Source: Gemella haemolysans (GTDB taxonomy: Bacteria; Bacillota; Bacilli; Staphylococcales; Gemellaceae). From it: a DNA stretch of 46,861 nucleotides. The position numbers were made by a program, and so were the translations under genes. Below, in pieces: positions 35,840 through 44,652 of the stretch. The notes beneath the pieces are model-generated. The model saw nothing but the letters and a program-made list of their open reading frames with translations, was not told where the DNA came from and searched no databases. The DNA is taken from positions 1-46,861 of the forward strand of contig NZ_JAQMFS010000071.1 of the NCBI RefSeq assembly GCF_028308085.1, in the 5' to 3' direction. Every line of letters begins with the position of its first letter. Positions within the stretch are counted from its first letter, which is position 1.

Positions 35840-38800
35840 TTATTTTTCATTTTGACGTTTTCTTACAGCTAAAGCTATACCTGCGATTAGAGCACCGAAT
35901 CCTAATACCGCTGCATTAGATGTTTCGCTACCTGTATTCGCTAAACGCTTCACCTGTGCAGTTACTGCAGGTTTAACCGGTACTTCCGGCGTTGGTTTTG
36001 GTACAGGCATCGGCTCTGGTTTAGGCGCTGGGGTTGGTTCTTCAGGAATCTTAAGTTCTGGTTTTTCCACAATCGGTGGATCTAACGGAACTACTCCCCC
36101 TTCGTATTCAGGAATATCTACTGTAGGTGGGTCTAACGGGGTTGCTCCTCCTTCATATTCTGGTTTATCGACAGACGGAGCAGAAAGTTGCATTACATAT
36201 TGGTAAACAATAGTAGTTACACCCTATTTAACCAGACCTTTTTCGTCTACAGTATTTTCGAATTTATCTCCTGCTGGAAGTACACGTTTCAGTTTGAACG
36301 TTACTCCGTCTACTACGATTGTTTCAGGAGCTGTCACAGCATACTCTTCTCCTGTAGCTTTGTATGTAGTTTCTTCTTTGTCCCCAGTAGTTATAGTTGT
36401 CGCTTCAGCTACTATTACATTGTTCTTAGCTACTACATCATCCGCAAGGAAGTTTTCATTAATATCTACGAATTTAACAACAACTGTTCCTTTTTTATCT
36501 TTAGCGTAATCACGTTTAGTTACCGATGGAACTTGAGAATATTTAACTACAACTGATGAATCTTTTGATTCATGCGTTACAGCTAATTCATCTACCTTAG
36601 CTTTATCTACAGTGTAATCTTTGATTTCTGGTGATACTACTTCAGCAAGTTTTTGTTCTGGAGTCCAGCTTGTTGTGTAGACTACTTCACCCGTTCTACT
36701 GTTGATTTCGGCAGTTCTTGTGAAACGAGCTATTTGATTAACAGGTGCACTTGCTTCTTGCCCTGCTTTTGGTCCATTTTCATAAACATAAGTAATGTTA
36801 CGTTTAACTTCTGTCAGTAGACCTAGGTCTTTGTATGTGCGACCTTTTGGATCGTTAGGGATTTTATCCTCTGGTTTTGGAGGATTTTGTTCTCCCTCGT
36901 TAGGTTTTGTTGGATCTACTGGAATTAAGTAGTCGTATTGGTATACTACTGTCGTAGTTCCTTCTTTTACCTTACCTGTTTCTTCTATTGTATTATTGAA
37001 TTTATCAGAAGCTCCATATACACCACTGTATTTATATTTCTTACCATTAGCTTCTATAACATCTTTACGGCTTGCTACAGTGCTGTATTCTTCATTTGTC
37101 GCTGTATAAGTAGTTTCTTCACGATCTGCGTAAACTTTTGTCGTAGCTTTTTCTACTACTACATTATCCTTAACAGTTACCGCTTCACCAATTTCATTTC
37201 CTTTATCGTCAACATACTTAACAACCACAGAACCTTTTTTATCTTTCGCTGCATCATGTTCGATAATTTCAGGATTTTCACGGTATTTAACAACTTCACT
37301 ACTATCAGTAGATTCGTGTGTTACTAGTAATTCCGCTACTTTTTCTTTATCAACTGCATATTTATCGATTTTCGGTGACACTACTTCAGCAAGTTTTTGT
37401 TCTTTAGTCCACTCACTTGTGTACACCACTTCACCTGTTCTACTGTTGATTTCAGCAGTTCTTGTGAAGCGCGCATTTTGGTTAACAGGTGCACTTGCTT
37501 CTTGTCCTGCTTTTGGTCCATTTTCATAAACATAAGTAATATTACGTTTAACTTCTTTTAATACACCTAAATCTTTATATGTACGGCCTTTTGGATCGTT
37601 AGGAATTTTATCATCTGGTTTTGGAGTATTATTTGGTTTGTTCGGTGTTCCATTTTCTGGGTGCGGAGGTTCTACCTCCCCATTAGAAGGCGTTGGGGGA
37701 TTATCCGGTGTTCCGCCTCCTGGATTTGGAGTATTATTATTTGGTTTATTTGGATCTACTGGAATAACGTAGTCGTATTGGTATACTACCGTTGTGATTC
37801 CTTCTTTCACCTTACCTGTTTCTTCTAATACGTTGTTATATTTATCAGAAACTTCATACACTCCACGGAAGACATATTTCTTACCATCTTTATTGATTGT
37901 ATCAACTTTCTTCTCAGCAACATTGTAGTTTACATCATTTTCAGTTACTTCATCACGTGTTGATAATACAACATCACCCGATTTAGTAGCATATGTTTTC
38001 GTTGTCTTAACAACTGCATCAGTTATTACATTTTCTGGATCTTTAATTTCATTACCATCAACATCTACGTACTTAACAACTACTGATCCTTTAGTTTCAG
38101 TTATTGTCGGTGTTGTATCTTCTTTTTTATCTAATACATAACTGTAAATAACGTGTTTTTCACCTTCAGTTACGTCTCCTGTCGCTGGAGCTGAATCAGA
38201 TGTTGGTCCTACATATTTATAAACTAAACCTGTTGCTTCATCTTTTAGCGTTGGATATTGTTTATCGGTAGTGTCATATTTTTCTGTAACTGCACGTTTT
38301 TCTTTACGTTCAGATACTTTTACACCTTTTGAGTAAGTTACATACGTATCTTCATACTCAACTGGTACTTTATCTTTTACGACTTCTGTTTTTAAAGTTT
38401 TTAAACTTCCATCTTCATTGATTACGACATGTTTTACATCAACAGAACCTGTTTTTGTAACTTCTGATTTAGACGGAGTTTTCTCTTCTTCACTTACTAG
38501 ACGGTATTCGTAAACAACCTCTGTTGTTCCTTCTACTACTTTACCACTAGCAGCTGGAGATCCTTGTTTTAGACCCACATACTCGTATGTAAATCCAGTA
38601 TCAGCATCTACTAATGTTGGATATTGTTTTGGAGTTGTATCGTAGTTTTGTTCTACAGTTTTAATATCAGTACGTTCATCAACTTTTGTTTCACCTGAAT
38701 ATAAGCTTACGATAGTTTTAGTTTCTAATGTAACATTATCTTTATCAGTTTCTGATTTTAATTGTTTTCCATCAGTTGTTACATACTTAATAACGACACT

Positions 38801-40885
38801 ACCTTGTTTAGTAGCTGTTGCAGTTCCCGCTTCTTCTTTTGTAATTTTTAAGTTGTAGTAATGAGTTACTACTGGTTTTTCTTCACCCATTACTTTGTAA
38901 GCACGGATCGGTGTAATGATTTCTTTTTTAGTATAAGTTGCTGATTCAGTTGTCTCTGTACGTGTTCTTGTACCATTATCACCACTAATAATGTATTTAT
39001 TTTCAGCAACAGTTTCTGTAGGAATATACTTTTCATCTGTAACTTTAGCATCTCCTGAGACTGTTATTGTACCATCCGCAGCAATTTCAACCGTACCTTT
39101 TTTCATTAAAGTAGTTACAGCTGTTTCTTTATCAGGTTCAGTTTCCTCTAATGGAATATAGTCATCTGGTTTACCAGTATAGACAGTGTACTCTTTAATT
39201 TTTTTAGTCGTTTCTAACTCAATATGAGCATTAGGTCCACTTGGCCAATACTTATACTGCGTAGTTGAAACGATTTTTCTATAAGTACTGCCATTCAATT
39301 CTCCAGTTTCTACAGGAGTACCTGTAACCGTCAAGTACCCAATAATGTTTGTGAAATTCCCGAATGCATCACGAAGTTTAGTATCATCAGTAAATCCTGT
39401 ATCCAAGTTTACGGGTGAGTGTAATACAACATCTCCTGTGAAAAACCTACCATTTGATTGTTTTATAAAACCGATATCCAAACTACCATCCTGAATACCA
39501 TCCACAACTGATTTCACATGAGCATCTAAACGAGCTCTTGCGTCTTGTATTTTTTTTCGTTCCGCGGCATCACTCACTTTACTTTCTAAAAAGTCCAAAG
39601 CTTTATAATTGGCAATCGTATAATTTTTTACAACTTTTTCCAATGATGAATTAAACTGATCCAATGTGCTATCAGGACTATATACTTCACCTGTTTCTAC
39701 ATTTTCAACTAAAGCACCTCTATATCCTCCAGTAAATGTTGATAAAACATAAGTCGGAGATTCAGTCGGTGTTATTTCAATATCATCCGCTGTTCCAAAA
39801 ACACCATCAGCACCTGGTTTCCAATAATGGTTAGCGGGAAGATATGGTGTATCAAAAGTGGCATCCGTTGTAATATAAGTATTAAAATCCTCTTTTTTAT
39901 TTTTCGGGACTACTTCATCTGGTACATCAACAGCTGCAAAAGTAACATTTCCCTTTTTAGTTTTTGTAACAGATTTCCCTTCACCTACTGCATAAGTATC
40001 TTTATCTAGAACAAGAACTGTATCACCTTTTTGCAGTGTTACATTAGCTTTTGTGAAATCTTTAGCTGTAGCTTGACCAGCTTTCCATTTTGCAACTGCA
40101 TCTTCATCACTAGTTACTCCGTTAGTTTCTACGAATTTCCCGTATTGTCCATCAGCTGTTTCTTCAACTAGATATACTTTACCTGTTGTTTTTGTATAGT
40201 CAATTTCTCCTAGTTTATTGTGCATTCCTTCTGGAGAAACTGGAGCTTCGATATCGTTGAAATGTGTTTTGTCATAAGTAAGTTTATCAGCACCTTCTAC
40301 TTCAGATTTTCCAGCGTACTCATAGACTTTACCATTCGCTTCTACTGTATCTTTTTTACCAGTATCTTTAGTAACGACAGTTCCCGGTTGAGTTACAGTT
40401 GATTCACGGTAGTCTTTACCATCTGTATCATAAGCTAGCCCTTTTTTATCATAAGGAGTTTTTACAGTACCTGTTCCCGCTTCTACCGTGTCTGATTTTA
40501 ATAATGATTTATCAGAATCAAGTTTGTAATTTACAGTTGCCTCTGATTTAACGTTTAAAGTATCAGTTCCATCGACATCACCAGTATTGCTGTTAGCTTT
40601 TGTCGGTTCAGCAGTTCCCTTTTCTAATACCGCATCTACTTTTACAGTTTTTGTTGTATCTTTATCATCTGTAAAAGTTGTAGCTGATGTTGAAGCTACT
40701 TTCGATGTATCAGTCACCATTGTTGCCGTATCTGTCCCATTAGAGCTCACGTTAGCTAAGGCAGTTCCACCGCTAGCTAACAGACCCATACCTACTAATA
40801 ATGTCGCTCCTATTAGTTTTGAATCGGTGCGTCCGTCTTTATATTTTCTTAAAGAAAATTTTTCCTTCTTATTATTTTTTAACAT
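35840..40885 (-). pseudogene. Adhesin G, paralogue of F, truncated by an in-frame amber codon
   Basis: Ancestral frame of 1682 codons, interrupted at codon 1554 by TAG (plus strand 36224-36226). Both sides are in the same frame, and the sequence reads GLVK-stop-GVTTIVYQY where other modules of this protein read GKVKEGTTTVVYQY. A single G to T change in GAG explains it. ATG 40885 follows GGAGAGGG; the longer in-frame start at 40957 lacks a ribosome site. Domains: variant YSIRK signal (FSLRKYKDGRTDSKLIG), an N-terminal domain shared with adhesin F, ADGVFGTADD, then MucBP-like modules ('GSVVVKYVDVDGNEI') and 'RNITYVYENGPKAGQ' B2-like modules. After the stop come PEYEGG repeats, a Pro/Lys region, LANTG, a helix and a basic tail. 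The 1553-aa product would be exported but lacks the wall anchor. Readthrough or a sequencing error is possible. Confidence 0.88.
35930..35944 (-). other. Sortase motif LANTG of adhesin G, beyond the amber codon
   Basis: Codes L-A-N-T-G followed by SETSNAAVLGFG and the tail RKRQNEK. It is intact but translated only if the stop at 36224-36226 is read through or absent. Confidence 0.88.
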
Positions 40886-41284
40886 AACTTTCCCTCTCCA
40901 TTTCTTCAGAACATATAAGCACGTCAATTTCAGTATAAAGATATAAAAATTTAACAATAATTACTTTTGTTTCAAAAAGCAAATTATATTAATTAATATC
41001 CCATTAAATTTCCTAGTTATTTTTTAAAACAACTCTATGTAAACTTGCTTATACATTCATAGTTTATCAACTAAATTTTATCATTTTCAGAAAAGTTAGT
41101 CAATTATTTTGTTATCGTTTTACCAATATATTTAACACGTTTTTTATCTGTTAAAAATCAGAATCAACTACTCTATCATGACCTTTTCTGGAAAACAACA
41201 ATTTATAAAATAACACATAAAGATTACTCAATTTATACTAATATATTAGTATAAATTCCGAGGTACTGTTTTGAAAAATAAAAA
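40886..41284. other. Intergenic region upstream of adhesin G
   Basis: AT-rich and without an ORF. A possible -10 of adhesin G (TATACT on the minus strand, 40932-40937) has no convincing -35. The region ends in a 28-bp perfect palindrome (41230-41257), close to the terminator of the glycosyltransferase operon. Confidence 0.6.
41230..41257. repeat. 28-bp perfect palindrome
   Basis: Half-site AATTTATACTAATA followed directly by its exact reverse complement, with no spacer. It sits between the glycosyltransferase terminator and adhesin G. It could be a dimeric-regulator site or a cruciform. No T-tract follows, so it is unlikely to be a terminator. Confidence 0.9.
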
Positions 41285-41317
41285 AATATCTTCCTGGTTT
41301 TTTACCAAGAAGATATT
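41281..41317 (-). terminator. Intrinsic terminator of the glycosyltransferase operon
   Basis: AATATCTTC-TGGT pairs with ACCA-GAAGATATT (41285-41317, one mismatch). On the minus strand it is followed by a T-rich tract. It lies 50 bp past the stop of the second gene. Confidence 0.9.
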
Positions 41318-41366
41318 AAGTTAACATATATTTCTTTACCTTTCTGACACAATAAGTTTCTATTTA

Positions 41367-42611
41367 CTATAGTTTCAATACTTTCCTATAGTTTTCCACT
41401 ACTTTTCCCTTCACATATTCTTTAGCAAAAGTTGAAGACTTATATTCTCCCACTTGTTGATATTCTGCAAGAATCTTTAACAATTCGTCAAAAGAACTAA
41501 AGGTTTCCGTGTTTTCGCAGATACTTGTGTAATATCTATGGCCTAAATCAACATTAGAAAGTAGACACACTAACCCTTTCGAAGATGCTTCTACCGCTGA
41601 ATTAGCGAAACATTCACTTAGCGAACAAGATATATAACCTTCGTGATTCTCATATGGCACCTTTTTAACAAAACCTGCAAATTTAACATTTTCTGGTAAA
41701 TTGTCCTTCGTATATCCATCAGGTAAGTTACCGTAGATCGTAAGTGTACTATCAGGCGTACGTCTAAATGCTTCTATCGCAACCTCACATTTTTTTATAA
41801 CGGTCATATTACCGACTATACACCAATTCTTTACAGTTGTATATACTTCTTCTTTAACTTCTTCTACATAAACAGGGGGCAGGAATCTCACCTTATCACT
41901 TCCCAACCTTTCTTCTAAGACAGGGCTTGCAACAACATTAGTGCACCAACTTTGCAAGACAAACTTCATGAATGGCGCAAGAATATTATAATGCGTATAA
42001 GCAAAGAGTTCTCTACCTGTATTTTGGAAAAACTTTCGTAGTTGCAAAGGATATTCATTAACCATATCTATAATAAATCTATCATCGACAGTTGAATTTT
42101 CCGCAAGGAATTCACTCACCAACTGCCATTGTGACAGAGTTTTATCCGTTTCTTTTATGTGATACTTATGATAACTCTCAGAAACATCACCTTCTAGTGC
42201 TATCCCATTTTTGTTAAAAAGGATAAACTTATCTTCATTAGGGACATATTTATATAATAATTGTGAAGTATAGCACTCTACAGTTCTATCTTTGTAGTGA
42301 ACTAACCCTACATAACCATCCTTAGTGTATTCCACTTCTAAAACATCTTCTAGATTTTCTATAAAACTTTTATCAACGCTAGGTTTATCCCTAGCTATAT
42401 CTGATTTTTCAAAAATTACATGATAGAAGTTTTTGAACCCTAGACTTTCAAGAGTTTCTACAAAATTTGGCACAAAATTAGTCAGATTCGTCAAAACTAA
42501 TTTTTGTTCAACACCTATTTCATCAAAAATATTTTGACGTGCGAGTTGACTACTCTCGAATCCATATATATTGCAAGGAACTCCTTCTTTTATCGTAAAT
42601 ACTTTAACCAT
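41367..42611 (-). CDS. GT4-type glycosyltransferase, GtfA/TarM-like, 414 aa
   Basis: Cytoplasmic retaining glycosyltransferase of GT-B fold. The C-terminal half carries the nucleotide-sugar site: WCIVGNMTVIKKCEVAIEAF (263-282), LTIYGNLPDG (290-299) and an intact E-x7-E motif, SECFANSAVEA (E333 and E341). The N-terminus (EGVPCNIYGFESSQLARQNI, 9-28) and the beta-rich stretch at about 92-140 look like the N-terminal part and inserted beta-domain (DUF1975) of GtfA and TarM, enzymes that put GlcNAc on serine-rich adhesins or teichoic acid. That similarity is from memory and is not certain. No signal or membrane helix. The start lies 3 nt after the stop of the upstream GT52-GT2 gene, whose last codons supply GGAG, so translation is probably coupled. 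Donor and acceptor are unknown. Confidence 0.82.
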   Translation of the reverse strand: MVKVFTIKEGVPCNIYGFESSQLARQNIFDEIGVEQKLVLTNLTNFVPNFVETLESLGFKNFYHVIFEKSDIARDKPSVDKSFIENLEDVLEVEYTKDGYVGLVHYKDRTVECYTSQLLYKYVPNEDKFILFNKNGIALEGDVSESYHKYHIKETDKTLSQWQLVSEFLAENSTVDDRFIIDMVNEYPLQLRKFFQNTGRELFAYTHYNILAPFMKFVLQSWCTNVVASPVLEERLGSDKVRFLPPVYVEEVKEEVYTTVKNWCIVGNMTVIKKCEVAIEAFRRTPDSTLTIYGNLPDGYTKDNLPENVKFAGFVKKVPYENHEGYISCSLSECFANSAVEASSKGLVCLLSNVDLGHRYYTSICENTETFSSFDELLKILAEYQQVGEYKSSTFAKEYVKGKVVENYRKVLKL

Positions 42612-42614
42612 TTT

Positions 42615-44198
42615 CTACTCCAATACATCTTCTAATCTCAAACCACGACTCTTCGCAAGCCTACTTCTAAAAATCATACCCTTATCATCCTCTTCAGGTA
42701 AACCATAGTAGGCAGTCAGTGTATTCATCACGAGCGCATTATCCTTAGTTACCATACGCGCCCACAGGTGCCAATCTTCAAAACCATCGCACTCTGGATC
42801 ATAACCACCAGCTTCCTCAACCGCAGATTTTTTATAAATTACAGTAGAGTGATTAAACATATTTTTATAAGCTAACTTAAACCATAGTTCCTCACCTGAT
42901 AAGTTGTTAAAATTATTTCTTTTAATTCCACCTTGTAGTTTATTTCTATCCGCATCAACCTTCGAACCAATGATATCTAACTTATCATTTTGTTCTAATT
43001 CATTAAGAAGAAAGTCTAAGTGCCACGGCATCCATTCATCATCAGAGTCCTGTCTTGCGATATACTCCGCAGTCGCTAATGAAATCCCCGCATTAAGGGC
43101 CCTCGATATACCTCCATGAAGAACTTTATGATAAATAACTCTTTCATCATTTAAATATTTTCTACATACTTCTTCAGTCCCATCACGAGATCCATCATCG
43201 ACTATAATCAGTCTAAAATTTTTATGAGTTTGGTTTAAGACCGACTCGATTGCGTTACCAACAGTTTTTTCACGATTATAAACAGGCATAATGATATCTA
43301 CTGCTGTGTCCGATAAAGGTAAATCTATCGACTCAACACCATATTCACCTAGTATCTTCACCTCATTAGTCGTTAAGAACGTTCTAAAACAACGAACACT
43401 CACTCCAGGAATATCTTTTACAAGAAGTAGCGAGGTAGAATAAAAACCATAAACTTCCGCATTCTCATAGTTAGACAATAGGTCGTAAATTTCTTCTTCG
43501 AAACATTTATCTGACTGGATGGTCTCAGCATTTTCTACATTTACTGTAACTCGAGGGTGAGCATAGTATAACGTATTTCCTATCTCTTCTAATGCCTTCC
43601 TCGTCAATTTTTCTGTAATTTTTATATCTTTTTCATCTACATAATTGCCAAGCGCTTGCCCTAAAAAGACCTTTACTGTTTTTCCGTTAGTTACCTTTAA
43701 GAAATCATCCGGTTTAGTATCGAAAGGTATTTTTATTAATTTTTCAGTTGGGAATACGGTGTTTGTATCAAATATTGTATAGTGACCATTAGAAAGATTA
43801 ATAACATTTTCTAGAGTTATATCTTCTGGTCCGACTACTCTATCGGTATAGCGAGTATACATATTCGGCGAAATAATCGAGGTACTACCATCATCAAACG
43901 TAAATAATCTCATAAAATTAGGATTAAAGATCATGTGTGCGACCGGATTATCTAAACTTGCTAGATAAAACTTGTCAATCTTGATATTTGCTAATTTTTC
44001 TCTAAGTTCACTAACCCACTCTTTATTATCGATAAATAAAGTATCTTCGCAAAACTCCTTCATTTTCTCAGCGTATATTTTCTGCCTATTATCATTAGAC
44101 ATTTTCAAATATATTCCAAAAAACTTCTCACCTGTATACTTAGCAACCTCACGCGCAACTAAGACTTGAAATGGTGAAGTACAAAAAATAATATTCAT
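42615..44198 (-). CDS. Two-domain glycosyltransferase: GT52 (sialyltransferase-like) fused to GT2, 527 aa
   Basis: Cytoplasmic bifunctional enzyme. Residues 1-295 look like family GT52 (Lst-type sialyl- or glucosyltransferases): N-terminus MNIIFCTSPFQVLVAREVA, then the three motifs of bacterial sialyltransferases, FDDGS (101-105), HPR (214-216) and YSTS (253-256). Residues about 300-500 are a GT2 (GT-A) domain: DIIMPVYNREKTV, VDDGS (333-337), RQDSDDEW (382-389) and catalytic ED in GFEDWHLW (472-479). All key residues appear present in both halves, so two successive sugar transfers are plausible. AGAGAGG lies 8 nt before the ATG. First gene of a two-gene operon with the GT4-type enzyme. GT52 activity varies (CMP-Neu5Ac or UDP-sugar), so sialic acid transfer is only one option. 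Confidence 0.87.
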   Translation of the reverse strand: MNIIFCTSPFQVLVAREVAKYTGEKFFGIYLKMSNDNRQKIYAEKMKEFCEDTLFIDNKEWVSELREKLANIKIDKFYLASLDNPVAHMIFNPNFMRLFTFDDGSTSIISPNMYTRYTDRVVGPEDITLENVINLSNGHYTIFDTNTVFPTEKLIKIPFDTKPDDFLKVTNGKTVKVFLGQALGNYVDEKDIKITEKLTRKALEEIGNTLYYAHPRVTVNVENAETIQSDKCFEEEIYDLLSNYENAEVYGFYSTSLLLVKDIPGVSVRCFRTFLTTNEVKILGEYGVESIDLPLSDTAVDIIMPVYNREKTVGNAIESVLNQTHKNFRLIIVDDGSRDGTEEVCRKYLNDERVIYHKVLHGGISRALNAGISLATAEYIARQDSDDEWMPWHLDFLLNELEQNDKLDIIGSKVDADRNKLQGGIKRNNFNNLSGEELWFKLAYKNMFNHSTVIYKKSAVEEAGGYDPECDGFEDWHLWARMVTKDNALVMNTLTAYYGLPEEDDKGMIFRSRLAKSRGLRLEDVLE

Positions 44199-44277
44199 AC
44201 ACTATACCTCTCTATTAACGGCTCTATTAAGCGCGGAAAACCACGCCAAAAAACCCGTTCCTTTCATAATCATAAAT

Positions 44278-44306
44278 ATTTTATCACGCGGGAAAATTCT
44301 AGTCAA
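44278..44306 (-). promoter_or_regulatory. Strong promoter of the GT52-GT2 / GT4 operon
   Basis: On the minus strand TTGACT (44301-44306), 17 bp, TAAAAT (44278-44283) with a TGA extended -10. It predicts a 5' UTR of about 70 nt. This is one of the two best promoters in the window. Confidence 0.78.
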
Positions 44307-44360
44307 ATTAAGCAGATGTGGGGTGTCTAGATGAAAACCAAAACTTCGGAAGTAGATTGG

Positions 44361-44510
44361 ATACTATGTAAATGAACATAAGCGTTGTACCGTTATCACT
44401 CTATCTTTTAGATTATGTAAACAAAGAACACATCTCCACAGAGGTTACTCTAGTTATTCAGATTATGTAAACAAAAATAAATCTCTACTCTTCGCTGAGT
44501 TTTTTACTAT
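44361..44510. repeat. Three ~50-bp diverged tandem repeats upstream of the glycosyltransferase promoter
   Basis: The core TATGTAAA starts at 44365, 44414 and 44464 (spacing 49 and 50). Copies 2 and 3 share AGATTATGTAAACAAA exactly. Copies 1 and 2 also share a trailing GTTA..CTCTA segment. Confidence 0.7.
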
Positions 44511-44556
44511 TTGATATTACGAAAACAATCACACAACTTCTATATAACGTATAAAT

Positions 44557-44597
44557 ACAAAAAGAAAGCACCCTCGAAAATTATCAAGGGTGCTTTC
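44557..44597 (-). terminator. Intrinsic terminator of adhesin J
   Basis: A perfect 11-bp stem GAAAGCACCCT / AGGGTGCTTTC (44564-44574 with 44587-44597), followed on the minus strand by a T-rich tract. It lies 56 bp past the stop. Confidence 0.92.
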
Positions 44598-44652
44598 AAG
44601 CCATTTATTTTATTATTTACTATTTTGTCTTTATGATTTTATTATCTTAATT

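Larger units (their letters stand above)
44199..44560. other. Regulatory region of the glycosyltransferase operon
   Basis: No ORF. It carries the operon promoter (44278-44306) and three diverged tandem repeats of about 50 bp upstream of it (44361-44510). The adhesin J terminator follows on its right. Confidence 0.75.

Noticed and set aside
35840-36193. Separate 117-aa gene with an LANTG anchor
   Set aside because: It is in frame with the upstream adhesin G frame, its ATG has no ribosome site, and the residues between it and the TAG continue a MucBP module. It is the tail of adhesin G.
40886-40957. Upstream ATG at 40957 as the adhesin G start
   Set aside because: No ribosome site there; it would add 24 residues before a conserved signal start (MLKNNKKEKFSLRK) that matches adhesin F.
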